Positions 8,804-17,752 of a DNA stretch of 64,000 nucleotides are shown here, one piece after another. Made by a program: the position numbers and the translations under genes. The notes under the pieces were generated by a model. It did not search any database and was not told where the DNA came from. It saw only the letters and a program-made list of their open reading frames with translations. The DNA is taken from NCBI GenBank assembly GCA_014379385.1, contig JACMLW010000152.1, positions 1 to 64,000 on the forward strand. The letters run 5' to 3'. Position 1 is the first letter of the stretch. Every line of letters starts with the position of its first letter. Source of the DNA: Phycisphaerales bacterium (GTDB taxonomy: Bacteria; Planctomycetota; Phycisphaerae; Phycisphaerales; UBA1924).

Positions 8804-9245
8804 AGAGCTCGTAGTCCGCCTCGAGATCGAAGTGCCGCACGACCTCGCAGTCGATGACCGCCACGGCCTTCTTGAGCAGCGGGGAGCGCGAGGCGAGCGT
8901 GAAGGTCTCGATGGCGTCAAAGACTTCGCTGCTCCCCTCGCTCTGCGAAAACCGGCGGGTGAGTTGTTTGTCGGACTTGCCGAGGATGCTCAGCCCAAAG
9001 TGGTGGCTATCGCGGATGATCGGGTCGATCTTGTGGCCCTTGCGCATCGCGACGCCGATGTGCAAGGGCTCGTCGGAGCACTGCATCACGCGATCAACCA
9101 CGGCCCCGGCGCGATCGCGTTCAAAGCACGAAGAGAGGACGCACGTAAGCGTGGGCAAAAACGCAAGCGTGCTGCGCACCTGCTCGTTCGCCGCGGGCGC
9201 AACCGCAGCGGTCCCGGAGCCGCGTTCTCGAATGTCGCTGATCAT
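8769..9245 (-). CDS. flavin reductase-like FMN-binding protein
   Basis: A 158-residue protein of the flavin reductase-like (split beta-barrel) family, which binds FMN and often reduces it with NAD(P)H for a partner enzyme. Visible features are LTCVLSSCFERDRAGAVV, EPLHIGVAMRKGHKIDPII, HHFGLSILGKSDKQLTRRF (the substrate-loop region) and a C-terminal strand-rich stretch ending ELFIGLVLAARV. ATG 9245 follows GAAGGAC at good spacing. It is transcribed divergently from mraZ; no partner monooxygenase is adjacent. Confidence 0.8.
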   Translation of the reverse strand: MISDIRERGSGTAAVAPAANEQVRSTLAFLPTLTCVLSSCFERDRAGAVVDRVMQCSDEPLHIGVAMRKGHKIDPIIRDSHHFGLSILGKSDKQLTRRFSQSEGSSEVFDAIETFTLASRSPLLKKAVAVIDCEVVRHFDLEADYELFIGLVLAARVC

Positions 9246-9350
9246 TGGGCGTCCTTCAAAGGCGGCGACTCGCAACCAGCCCTCGTTCAGAGTCTAAACG
9301 ATTCGCGAGCAAACGAAAAACGAACAAAAATATTTCGTGAGAAACCGCCA

Positions 9351-9410
9351 GTGGGTTGGAATCGTGGGGCAAAGTGGGGCATAATCCCACAACTGCCCAC
9401 GGAGACCCAC
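9351..9410. promoter_or_regulatory. MraZ operator: six GTGGG/CCCAC boxes
   Basis: Three GTGGG boxes (9351, 9364, 9374) face three CCCAC boxes (9386, 9396, 9406). The three CCCAC boxes repeat with an exact 10-nt period, as do the inner two GTGGG boxes. MraZ is known to bind TGGG-containing direct repeats with a 10-bp helical period just upstream of its own gene. The last box ends one base before the mraZ start, so binding should block initiation. Confidence 0.8.
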
Positions 9411-9411
9411 G

Positions 9412-9864
9412 TTGCTCTTCACCGGTCAGTCCGAACACAGCATCGACCAAAAGTTGCGGCTGGCGATCCCGGCAAAGTACCGCAACCAATGGGACTCAAC
9501 ACGCGACGGCGCGGCTTGGTTCTCGCTTCCCTGGCCCACCGGCCATGTGAGGCTCTTCACCGAAGGTGAGTTTCATCGGCTTGCCGAGCAGCGCAAGCCG
9601 ACCCTCACCCCGAGCAAGGTCAGAGCCGAGGTCGATTCGCTGATTTTCGGATATGCCGAACGCCTGGAGATGGACTCGAACGGACGGATCACGCTGCCGC
9701 GAAAGCACATCGACCTGACCAGGCTCGGGACGGACGTGATGGTGGTTGGTGTCTCGAACCGGCTGGAAGTGCATGACCGGGAGAAGTGGGAGACGGAGCA
9801 GGATCAGAACTTCCCCAAGCTGCTGGGCCTGATCGAGCAGCTCGAGAAGCTGGAAGAACGGTGA
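9412..9864 (+). CDS. mraZ: MraZ transcriptional regulator
   Basis: MraZ is an AbrB-like ring-forming DNA-binding repressor, normally the first gene of the division and cell-wall (dcw) cluster. The 150-residue product has both half-repeats: SEHSIDQKLRLAIPAKYRN in the first and ERLEMDSNGRITLPRKHIDL in the second. The start is TTG at 9412, with GGAGA seven nt upstream. Unusually, rsmH, fts and mur genes do not follow: the next annotated gene is on the other strand and a terminator lies 355 nt downstream. The box array immediately upstream suggests intact autoregulation of a solitary gene. Confidence 0.92.
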   Translation: MLFTGQSEHSIDQKLRLAIPAKYRNQWDSTRDGAAWFSLPWPTGHVRLFTEGEFHRLAEQRKPTLTPSKVRAEVDSLIFGYAERLEMDSNGRITLPRKHIDLTRLGTDVMVVGVSNRLEVHDREKWETEQDQNFPKLLGLIEQLEKLEER

Positions 9865-10218
9865 ACACCACGGTGTCTGGGAGCCCTGGCGCCAAACGTT
9901 TGAGGGTCGAGAGTTTGATGGGAGCAAGTGAAACCCGCCGTGGTCGGAAACGACCGAAGCCGGGATTTGCAGGTTGAAAACAGGGCCCGAGAAGGAACGT
10001 AAACGAACGGACTCGGAGCTCTTGCCACGCTGGTGGCGCCGCCGGAACCGCATGGAAGCGGAGCCGGCCTCGGTTTGTGCGACCGGACTGCCAGCGAGCT
10101 AGAGCGGTTCCTGATCGAGCTTGAACATGCGCCCGGCCGCGTCGCAACGTCCGGGCGCCTTGATCGAAATCCCACCAGGCGACGGGGGTCTCCCACCACC
10201 CACCCAACCCCGTCGCCC
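9861..10218 (+). other. mraZ transcript tail with two tiny coupled ORFs
   Basis: These 350 nt lie between mraZ and its terminator. A GTG frame (9861-9977, 38 codons) overlaps the mraZ stop as GTGA, and a TTG frame (9974-10102, 42 codons) overlaps the next stop as TTGA. A third frame then reads TASELERFLIELEHAPG (from about 10090), so the tail could be one small gene with a frameshift. No family is recognised and rsmH is not present in any frame. Whether it is translated is unknown. Confidence 0.35.
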
Positions 10219-10271
10219 ACGCCGCCTGCCCGAGCGCTGAACAAGCGTCGGGGCGGGCGGCGTTCTTTTTT
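10219..10271 (+). terminator. Rho-independent terminator of the mraZ unit
   Basis: A long G+C-rich hairpin starts ACGCCGCC, has a TGAACAA loop and returns as GGCGGCGT, followed by TTC and six T residues. It is the strongest intrinsic terminator in the window and closes the mraZ transcript. Confidence 0.8.
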
Positions 10272-10351
10272 GGGAAGTGACAAAGGAACAAAGGCTCTGA
10301 CGGCGTGTCGAGCGGGAGCGTACTGGTGAAGGTTGGCTTGGCCGGGATGGA

Positions 10352-11470
10352 CTACCTGACGAAGCGGTCGTCCGCGTAGCCGAAGGGGGCGGTGGTCAGT
10401 GGGCCGGAGGGACCGATCAGATCCACGACCGCCTTGGAGAAGCCGGTCGTATCGCCCGCATCGAGGAGGCTCCCTAACGCCGGGTCTCGCAGCGGGCCGC
10501 CCAGAGCCTCGTTAGTGAAGTGATACACAGACTCGGCGGACTTGGTGAGGGCCGTGAGCCGATCACGCTCGTCGCTCGCCAGATCAGGGGCCGCCAAGCG
10601 GGCCCGCACATACGCCAGGATGTCGCCGCTGAGACCGCCGACATCAACGAGCGACTGGGTAGGAAGCTGGGGCTCGTTCTTGTCCATGTGGACGCGGGTA
10701 AGCGCATCGTGGGCGATCTGGCTGGCACGAAGGAGCGCCCGCGAGAGGTCAAGTTTGTTGTTGGCTCTCTCCCCGCCTCCCGCATCGGCGGCGGCCCGCG
10801 CTCCCATGGTGGTCGCGAGCGCGGAGACGGAGCTTGAGCGAAGATCCTTCACCTGCTCGGCGGGAACCTTGGCGCCGGCCTCGAGCGCTCGGAGCAATCC
10901 CTCGATGACCTTGGTGTCGATCTCGCCGGGGATGGCCCCAACGACCGTGCCGAGGGCGTCGGTTGCCTGCTTGGAGGTCAGGGCAGGGCTGCCCTGGATC
11001 AGGCGCTCGAACAACCGCTTGTACCCGAAAGCGGCGCCATAGCGGACCGGTGGACGCTTGTCAGCGAGCCCGCGTTCGAGGATGGGAGAAGCGGCAGGAA
11101 CGCCGAGCTCGCCGGCGATGATCAGCGCGTTGGCCGCGATGAGATCGCCCTCGTTGACGATGAGGGGCTCGACCACCGGCAGGAGCTGACGGGCATATTC
11201 AAGGCGGAACGCGATGCTTGGCTGGCTGCCGGTGCCCTGGGCGCGGAGCTGGCGGACGATGCGCTCGCGCGACGCCTTGATGCGCACCGGCTCGCCGGTG
11301 AGCTCGGGCGTCAAGCCGGTGAGAAACTGGCGGATCTCGGTCTTGTCGGCGTCAGAGAGGGCGCCCGACTCGATGATGGACGGCTCTAGATCACGCTGGG
11401 CCCGCGCGGGCGCGGCGAAGCCGAAGCAGGTTGCGAGCGCCAAGCCGAGAGCGGTGGATCGGAGGATCAT
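10352..11470 (-). CDS. exported helical-repeat protein of unknown function
   Basis: A 372-residue protein with a clear Sec signal peptide (MILRSTALGLALATCFGFAA, cleavage after ARA). The mature part is almost all alpha-helical with Ala/Leu-rich repeats such as ASPILERGLADKRPPVRYG, which resembles HEAT-type repeats; this is inference from composition. No catalytic motif was seen. It is the last of three exported-protein genes lying downstream of the chemotaxis genes on the same strand, 133 bp after its neighbour, and could be independently transcribed. Confidence 0.7.
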   Translation of the reverse strand: MILRSTALGLALATCFGFAAPARAQRDLEPSIIESGALSDADKTEIRQFLTGLTPELTGEPVRIKASRERIVRQLRAQGTGSQPSIAFRLEYARQLLPVVEPLIVNEGDLIAANALIIAGELGVPAASPILERGLADKRPPVRYGAAFGYKRLFERLIQGSPALTSKQATDALGTVVGAIPGEIDTKVIEGLLRALEAGAKVPAEQVKDLRSSSVSALATTMGARAAADAGGGERANNKLDLSRALLRASQIAHDALTRVHMDKNEPQLPTQSLVDVGGLSGDILAYVRARLAAPDLASDERDRLTALTKSAESVYHFTNEALGGPLRDPALGSLLDAGDTTGFSKAVVDLIGPSGPLTTAPFGYADDRFVR

Positions 11471-11603
11471 GGTTGGTTCGTGGCCCGGCTCGCGATTCGT
11501 GCCCGGGACTTTCGTCAATGAAAAGAAGGGTTGGTGCAGCCGGAGCGGGTGGGAAAGCTATCCGGCGGCCGGAAAGGGGTCAAACTGCATATTCAGGGGT
11601 TGT

Positions 11604-13646
11604 TTAGCCGCCGCCGGGACCGCCCATCCCACCCAGGCCGGTTTTTTGCATGATGGGGCCGACCTTCTGGAAGAGGGCCATGAGCATGACATCGGGGGTC
11701 TGGAACTTGTCGGCCTTGACGTCCGCGGTCATCTCGTCGGCCAACACCTTGAGGTCGGGGAGCACGGAGGCGAATCCCTGGATTCCTGCTTCCATTTCAG
11801 CGGGGATCTCAACGAGAACCTTCCACTGGCCGCCCGAACGGATGAAGTTCAGCGGTTCGCCGTCCTGTGTGATCCTGGCTGACTGCGGACCGGTTGAGAA
11901 GACTTCGACCGTGTCTATCTCCGCCCGAGCCTCGGCGAGGTTGCCTGTGAACTGGGAGAAGCCAAACTGGTCTCCGAGCCCCGCGCCCATCGGAGACTCC
12001 TTGAAGAGCTCGATGAAGCCCTTGTCGAACTTCTCTTTGCAGGCCGACTCGAAGGCCAGAGCGCTGCCGGCAAATGATTTTGCGTCGCGGAGGAGGCTGG
12101 ACTCTTTTTCAGACGCTCCCTGCAGCTTTGAGAAGATCGCTTCGATATCCATCTTCTCGGCCGCGTCGGCGAGGTCGCGGAACGTCGCGCGAACCGAGGC
12201 CGTAGTGGCCTCGTCCGCGGGCGGGGCGTCGCCTTCGACGGGCGCGCTTTCCTCAACGTTCAAATCCTCGTCGCCGGACGGAAAGTCTCGCCGTGAGGCC
12301 TCGATCTGGTCGGGGTTGGCGAGCTTGTCCAAGTCCGCGGCGATGCGCTCAATCTGTTCCTTGGAGACGGAGCGCCCGCTGGCCGACTCGTAGGCATTTT
12401 TGGCGGCCTCATAGGCCTCCTTGGCGGCGGCGAGCGCTGCCTCAAGTTCTTTGGTAGCCTGGTCCGCTGCCGCGGAGAGCTTGCCGCCGTCGGGGAGCGT
12501 GGGGGCCGCGCTCGCGAGCGCTGACAGCAGCGCGGCGTGGGAGCGAAGCCCGGAGGTGCGGAGCGAGATCACATCGGCGAGCGCATGGAGCCGGGATGCT
12601 TCGGCGAGCTTGGCGCCGCTCTTTTTATCGGCAGAGAGACCATCGCCGGAGGCGGCCTGACGTGCCTCGGTTGCCGCCGCTTTGAGCGTTGCGGCGGCCT
12701 TGTCGATCGCGGGGTCGATGCTCTGGCGATCGGCGATGAGTTCGTCGAGGAGGCGGCCAACATCGGCGGCGGCCGTCGCGGCGGCCTCGCGGGCGTCTTT
12801 CGCCTTGTCACGGTTGACAGTGGCGATCGCCTCGATCTCCTGGCGAGCCTCGGCGAGGAGTTGCTTCTGGGCCGTCAGCATGTCGATCTGGGCCTGCGCC
12901 GAGAGCGACTGGGGCGAGAGATTTGTGGCTTCGGCTTGGAGGCGGGCGGCGTCAACATCGTGAAGGTCGGCGGCGCGCCGCTCTTTCGCCGCGTCTTCGA
13001 TGATGGTGGCCGCCTGGGTCGCGGAGACGTCCGCCGCACGGGCGCGGAACTGGGTTTCCTGTTCGCGGCGGGTGCGCGCCTGTGCGAGCGAGCCCTCGGC
13101 GCGCTTCTCGAGGTCGGCGATAGCGTCGTCGACCTTCTTTTTGGCGGCCCATGCCGTCGCGATATCTTCCTCGCGCTCGCGAGTAGTGCCCTGGATGTCC
13201 TCAAAGGCGGGCTCGGGGTCGTATTCCTCCAGGGCGCTGGCCAGGGCCTGCGAACTGAGGTATCGGTCCAGGGCGCTCCAACTGCTGGCGCCTTTATGGC
13301 TGAATCCGCGCTGCTGCTGGGCGGCGATATCAGCTTCAACCTGGGCCTGCCCCGCGAGCGCGCGCGACTTGAGAAGCCGGGCAGCGGAGACCTCACCGGG
13401 GAGATCGCTCGCGAGGGCCGGCTCAAGCCCGGTGACGATCTGCGAATAGACCTTCAAGCGGTCTGAAGTCCAGGGGGCGGTGCTTGCACCGCCGCCCGAG
13501 ATGGAATCAAGCCGCATGCTCGCTGTCTGGATGGCTTCGGCGGCCTGGTTGTCGTCGTCGCATCCACCGATCAGAAAGGACGCTGCTGCGGCGGCCATCA
13601 GGAAGGCGATCCGGAAGGCTTTGCGGTCACTCGCGGGATGGGTCAT
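11604..13646 (-). CDS. large helical lipoprotein
   Basis: A 680-residue predicted lipoprotein: the signal peptide ends in SFLIGGCDDDNQ, so the Cys would be lipidated. Residues about 60-480 are very rich in Ala, Glu, Lys and Arg with heptad character and look like extended coiled coil, for example the EEDIATAWAAKKKVDDAIA region. An acidic linker with DEDLNVEESAPVEGD follows. The C-terminal 170 residues look globular and end in a Gly-rich tail. Placed at the cell envelope; no enzymatic motif. I do not recognise the family. Confidence 0.7.
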   Translation of the reverse strand: MTHPASDRKAFRIAFLMAAAAASFLIGGCDDDNQAAEAIQTASMRLDSISGGGASTAPWTSDRLKVYSQIVTGLEPALASDLPGEVSAARLLKSRALAGQAQVEADIAAQQQRGFSHKGASSWSALDRYLSSQALASALEEYDPEPAFEDIQGTTREREEDIATAWAAKKKVDDAIADLEKRAEGSLAQARTRREQETQFRARAADVSATQAATIIEDAAKERRAADLHDVDAARLQAEATNLSPQSLSAQAQIDMLTAQKQLLAEARQEIEAIATVNRDKAKDAREAAATAAADVGRLLDELIADRQSIDPAIDKAAATLKAAATEARQAASGDGLSADKKSGAKLAEASRLHALADVISLRTSGLRSHAALLSALASAAPTLPDGGKLSAAADQATKELEAALAAAKEAYEAAKNAYESASGRSVSKEQIERIAADLDKLANPDQIEASRRDFPSGDEDLNVEESAPVEGDAPPADEATTASVRATFRDLADAAEKMDIEAIFSKLQGASEKESSLLRDAKSFAGSALAFESACKEKFDKGFIELFKESPMGAGLGDQFGFSQFTGNLAEARAEIDTVEVFSTGPQSARITQDGEPLNFIRSGGQWKVLVEIPAEMEAGIQGFASVLPDLKVLADEMTADVKADKFQTPDVMLMALFQKVGPIMQKTGLGGMGGPGGG

Positions 13647-13822
13647 TGGCTTCTCGGTGCTCGACAAGGCAAGGCTCGACAGGCGTGAGAGCCGGTCGGC
13701 AGGAGGGACCATGGCGGGGCGCGACGGGCGCGTGCGCGACACTTTAGCAAAGTCGGCAGGGGGACGGTGGGGCGGACGGAGAGGTGGGGCCCCCAATCCA
13801 GAGGAATCCGGCCGGTTCACGG

Positions 13823-15202
13823 TTAGCGGCGGATTGGTTCTGGATCGCCTGGGGCCGGGTCGGGCTTTGAGGGAGCGGTGGAGGGGAGCGGGGGGGCGTA
13901 GGTAACTGGGTAGTCGGGGTGGGGCCGGTACATGGAGCCGATCCAATCGACGGCGTCGCGGAAACGGGACTCGTCGGTGGACCGGAAAACCGGCCGCCAG
14001 GCGTTACGCTGGGCGGCCCCTTGCGGTACGAGCGGGTGCTTGTGGATCGACTGCTCGCGGGCGAGGGCGAGGTGAAGGAGCGGCGAGTTCCCGGGTTCGT
14101 CAAAGTTGATGAGGGGGGTGCCGTCGTCGAGGCGGTAACGTTCAAGGATAAGCATGTTCGTGAGGTAACTGCGTTCATTGCTTGGCTTGCGGGCCATCAG
14201 AGCCAGGCGGCCGGCTCCCTGACCGCCGTGACAGGCGGTGGTGGCGCAGGAGTTCACCAGCCAGGCTCGATTGACATTGTCGCGGAAAAGCTCGAACGGG
14301 CGTGGCGTGTCGAGCACCAGGATTTCCGGGTAGTGGTCGCGGGCCTGGAGCCGGAACATGAGTTCAAGCATCTGGGCGGGCGTGCGACGGAAGAGGGCTT
14401 CCCGCCCTTCCTTGGTGACTGGGATCAAGGGGTGGCCGGCGTGCTTTTGGATTACCCGCTCGAGCGTGGCGCGATCGATGATGATGCGACCGGGGTTCTT
14501 GAGGTCGATCTCGTAGACCTTGAGCAAGTTGACCTGCTCGGGCGTGAGGAGCGGGAACGGCTTGTCATTGTCGGGCTCGCGCGGCGCAAGATCGTTTGGC
14601 GCGGGCTTGGCAGCGCCCGCCTTGCGGCGCAGCTTGATCAGTTCTGTGAGGAGGATTTTGGCGCGGCTGGCCTCGGCGTTGGTGGGCTCGATCTTGAGGG
14701 CGCGATCGATCTCCTGGAGCGCCAGTTCGTACCGCTCGCGGACTCGGAGCCATTCGGCGAGCTTGACGATCTGCTCCGGGTCATCCCCCACTGCGTCGCG
14801 GATTTCCTGGTAACGCTCGCCGATGGGCGGGAGGGTCTCGAATCGCTCGACCTGATCGGCCTCAAAGTTGGTATCCAGCCCACCGATGCGCACGACCAGC
14901 CTTGAAGCTGTCTGGGCGACGAGCAGGCCGCTGAATCGCTGGCCGTCCTTGAGATAGAGGATGACCTCGGGAAGCTCGGCGGGCTGCGCCGGAGGTTGGA
15001 TGGGGGCTTGAGAGGGGGGTTGGGTGACGGGCTTCGAAGCGGGCTGGGCGGGCGTGTAGCGTTCCGAGCGATGTTTTTCGGGCGCCATGGAGGCAGGTTG
15101 AGCGGTCGAGCGGGTTCCCGGCTGGCGCGCCGAGTGCGCGACCATCGGGAACGTGCAGAGGGCGAGCGCAACGAGCAGCAATGGCCGGGAACGGCTTGTC
15201 AT
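13823..15202 (-). CDS. exported protein with a CX4CH heme-like motif
   Basis: A 459-residue protein with signal peptide MTSRSRPLLLVALALCTFP. A Pro/Gln-rich linker follows, then a small beta domain (VILYLKDGQRFSGLLVAQ). A region of about 60 residues resembles a TPR pair (ERYELALQEIDRALKIEP). The C-terminal half holds VNSCATTACHGGQG, a Cys-X4-Cys-His motif where cytochrome c would have CXXCH; CX4CH variants are known to carry heme. The motif and signal peptide together suggest a periplasmic or surface heme protein, but the function is unknown. Start taken at ATG 15202. Confidence 0.7.
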   Translation of the reverse strand: MTSRSRPLLLVALALCTFPMVAHSARQPGTRSTAQPASMAPEKHRSERYTPAQPASKPVTQPPSQAPIQPPAQPAELPEVILYLKDGQRFSGLLVAQTASRLVVRIGGLDTNFEADQVERFETLPPIGERYQEIRDAVGDDPEQIVKLAEWLRVRERYELALQEIDRALKIEPTNAEASRAKILLTELIKLRRKAGAAKPAPNDLAPREPDNDKPFPLLTPEQVNLLKVYEIDLKNPGRIIIDRATLERVIQKHAGHPLIPVTKEGREALFRRTPAQMLELMFRLQARDHYPEILVLDTPRPFELFRDNVNRAWLVNSCATTACHGGQGAGRLALMARKPSNERSYLTNMLILERYRLDDGTPLINFDEPGNSPLLHLALAREQSIHKHPLVPQGAAQRNAWRPVFRSTDESRFRDAVDWIGSMYRPHPDYPVTYAPPLPSTAPSKPDPAPGDPEPIRR

Positions 15203-15269
15203 GTCGGGATTGTCACCTCTTTGCGGGCGCCTGTCGAGGCAGGACTATTCGCGGCCGGGGGCGGCCGGT

Positions 15270-16805
15270 TCAGGCCGCGTTGGCGACAGACGGGCCCTCG
15301 TAGCGGTCGTGCTTGCTGATCCGGGCGATCTGGTGCAGCTCGACGCGGGTGCCCTTGATGAGATCCTCGACCACAACGTGGGCTGGAATGGTGGGGCGCG
15401 GGGGGGCGCCCGGGTCAACGAGCTCCGGCGGGATCTGATGGGTGATCCGGATCGGCCCCTTGATGTCTTCCTGCATCTTGGCGCAGATGGTGCCGATCCA
15501 GAGCGTGACGCCGGCGTGGATTTTTTTATGCACCATCAGGTCCACCCGGCTGTTCTCGATCATGAGTGTCCGGAGACGGAGCTGGGCCGCTTCGATCGGT
15601 GCGGACTTGGCACGGGCGCGACTGAGCTCGAACTCCAGCTGGGTCAGTTCTTCGGCCTGGGCCGCGGTGGGCCTGGGCGTTGATTTTCTGATTTGCTCGA
15701 GGCGTGACGCGGCACGCTCCTCCCAAGCGGTGATGCTTGGGCGCAGCCCCTCGAGTTGGTCTGAGAGTTCGGCAAGCTCGGCGAGTCGGCCGAGGACAAC
15801 CGTGGTGGCGACCGCCGAGGGGGTGCCGAGTTGGCCGATCGAGACTTCGCGAGTGGCGAGCAGGACACCGCCGCTGACGGCGCACCCCTCGCACAGGACT
15901 TTGCGGCCGACTCCGATCCGGCAGTTGATGATCTCTTTGGCGACGGAGAGGTCGCGACCGACGAGGCACTGGACATTGTCCAGATAACGGGCGGTGAGAT
16001 TGCGACCGGCGCTGAGGGTGCCTCGCTCGCGAGCGGCCATGCCGCCGTTGAGGAAAACGTTTCCCTTGGCATTGATCCTGGCGGCCTCGACAAGGCCGTC
16101 GACGGTCAGGTCGCCCTCGACATGCAGCTCGAAGCAGTCGCGGACACCCTTGGCAACCTGGACGTTGCCGGGGAAGGCGATGTTGCCGGTGGTGAAATCA
16201 ACGAAGCCGGGAATTAGAAGCTCGCGGGCGACGCGGAGGAGTGGGGGGCGGTGCTCCAGGACACCGTCGGCCTGTGCCCACAGTTCGCCGTCGGGCGTCC
16301 TGGCGACCGTGGAATCGAGGTTGAGGAATACGGGCTTGCCGGACTTGCTGGCGAGCCGTTGCCCGAAGACGTTGAACCCGTCTTCGCCGACGGTTGGCTC
16401 GATGACCCGTCCGATAACCTCGCCGGTCCGGATTGCGTTCACGATCGTGCGGGCGTGATGGTCGATGGCGGCGCCCTCGGCCGACCCCGGAGGGATTTCC
16501 GCGGGCGCCTTGTTGTTGAGGCATGTCAGATCAAGCCGGCCGTCGGTACCGTGGATCGGGCGCGTTCCTACGGCGACGACGGCGCGGATTTGTTCCGTTG
16601 CGTCGGGGGCGTAGGACTTGAGCAGGGCCGAGATCCTGCTCTCAACGTCGGGGCTGATCTGAACTTGGCGGCCACGGAGGGTCGCGATTAGCGAGGCGAC
16701 GTTGAGAAGCTCGGGCGGGACACCGGGCTCGAGCCGAATGGTGACCGACAGCGCATCGCGTGCGATGTCGAGATGCACCTTCTTGACCGGGTCGGGGTTA
16801 CCCAT
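15270..16805 (-). CDS. FapA (DUF342) family protein
   Basis: A 511-residue member of the FapA/DUF342 family, characterised by a right-handed beta-helix core built from short strands such as LHVEGDLTVDGLVEAARIN, AKGNVFLNGGMAARERG and VGRDLSVAKEIINCRIG. A C-terminal coiled coil (about 330-420) follows. Family members act in polymer or motility-linked functions of poorly defined mechanism. It starts 22 nt after cheY and probably belongs to the chemotaxis operon. No start ambiguity. Confidence 0.85.
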   Translation of the reverse strand: MGNPDPVKKVHLDIARDALSVTIRLEPGVPPELLNVASLIATLRGRQVQISPDVESRISALLKSYAPDATEQIRAVVAVGTRPIHGTDGRLDLTCLNNKAPAEIPPGSAEGAAIDHHARTIVNAIRTGEVIGRVIEPTVGEDGFNVFGQRLASKSGKPVFLNLDSTVARTPDGELWAQADGVLEHRPPLLRVARELLIPGFVDFTTGNIAFPGNVQVAKGVRDCFELHVEGDLTVDGLVEAARINAKGNVFLNGGMAARERGTLSAGRNLTARYLDNVQCLVGRDLSVAKEIINCRIGVGRKVLCEGCAVSGGVLLATREVSIGQLGTPSAVATTVVLGRLAELAELSDQLEGLRPSITAWEERAASRLEQIRKSTPRPTAAQAEELTQLEFELSRARAKSAPIEAAQLRLRTLMIENSRVDLMVHKKIHAGVTLWIGTICAKMQEDIKGPIRITHQIPPELVDPGAPPRPTIPAHVVVEDLIKGTRVELHQIARISKHDRYEGPSVANAA

Positions 16806-16826
16806 GGCGAGTCTGGGGGCGGGGTG

Positions 16827-17195
16827 TCAGGCGGCCTTCTTGTTCATGGTCTCGTTGATGCGCTGGCTGAGCAGGTCGGGGGTGAACGGTTTGACGACGT
16901 AGTTGTTGACCCCGGCTTTGATAGCGTCGATGACGCGACTCTTCTCGCTCTCGGTGGTCACCATGATGACGGGGGTGGCCTTGTTGCCGTGGCGGAAGGC
17001 CTTGACAAACGAGAGTCCGTCCATGTTGGGCATGTTCCCGTCAACCAGGATGAGGTCGGGCTGGAAGGCGCCGATTTTTGACAGGGCGTCCTGGCCATCG
17101 CAGGCCTCTTCTATCGCGGTGTGACCGAGCTGCGCGAGCACCGATTCTTGGATGTTGCGCATGGTCTTGGAATCGTCGATGAGCATGATCTTCAT
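16827..17195 (-). CDS. cheY: CheY-like response regulator
   Basis: Single-domain receiver of 122 residues. All active-site positions are intact: acidic pair D7/D8 in MLIDDSKTMR, phospho-acceptor D52 in LILVDGNMPNMDG, T80/T81 in MVTTES and K102 in VVKPFTPD. It would relay phosphate from CheA to a motor or pilus target. It follows cheX by 25 nt. The upstream extension of the frame lacks conservation, so ATG 17195 is used. Confidence 0.92.
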   Translation of the reverse strand: MKIMLIDDSKTMRNIQESVLAQLGHTAIEEACDGQDALSKIGAFQPDLILVDGNMPNMDGLSFVKAFRHGNKATPVIMVTTESEKSRVIDAIKAGVNNYVVKPFTPDLLSQRINETMNKKAA

Positions 17196-17220
17196 GGAAT
17201 GCTCCAGTTGGGCTAGCGGG

Positions 17221-17700
17221 TCAGGCGGCGATCGCGGCGGAGGAGACTGCCTTGACGGCGATCTCGATGGCGAGCTCGCCGCAATCGGTGTCACAAGGGA
17301 TAACGATGCAGGGGGTGCCCTTCTGGCGCGCGACCGTGTGATCGCGTCCAACGATGACGCTGGGGCAGGAGATGCTCACCTTGCGGCCCTTGAACATGGC
17401 CTTGGCGCCACCGGAGATCATGTTGACCAGCTCGCCCACGGCATCGGCAAAGTCGGGATTGGTCGGCAGCATGTCGGCGCCCGCAAAGAGCGAGACGACT
17501 CGACGGGCGGTGGCTTCCGGGAAGCTCAGCACCACGGAACCGACGACGTCGCCGCTCATGCCGATGATGCCGGAGACGTCATATGTGGTGGCCGAATCAG
17601 CTTTGATCCGGGGATCCTTGATGGTGACGGGCAACTGGAGCATGGTGGAAAAAACATCTTGAATGCTGGCGATAAAGGGCGTGATAAATGCGGGATCCAT
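17221..17700 (-). CDS. cheX: CheX-like chemotaxis phosphatase
   Basis: A 159-residue CheC/CheX/FliY-family protein that dephosphorylates CheY-P. The conserved E-X2-N catalytic pair is present in VGELVNMISGGAK (E90, N93). The N terminus reads MDPAFITPFIASIQDVFSTML, typical of CheX. It lies directly upstream of cheY, its likely substrate, and downstream of the damaged cheA, so an off-switch is retained even though the kinase looks broken. Confidence 0.88.
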   Translation of the reverse strand: MDPAFITPFIASIQDVFSTMLQLPVTIKDPRIKADSATTYDVSGIIGMSGDVVGSVVLSFPEATARRVVSLFAGADMLPTNPDFADAVGELVNMISGGAKAMFKGRKVSISCPSVIVGRDHTVARQKGTPCIVIPCDTDCGELAIEIAVKAVSSAAIAA

Positions 17701-17752
17701 GGCCTCTTTTCCTCGCGAGGGGCGGGGGTTACACGGAGGTACTATCGGTCAA

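Noticed and set aside
8832-9569. 245-residue plus-strand ORF over the flavin reductase and mraZ start
   Set aside because: Antisense to one confident gene and out of frame with another; it also crosses the MraZ box array.
9865-10351. rsmH (mraW) expected after mraZ
   Set aside because: No SAM-binding motif in any frame, and the stretch is far too short.
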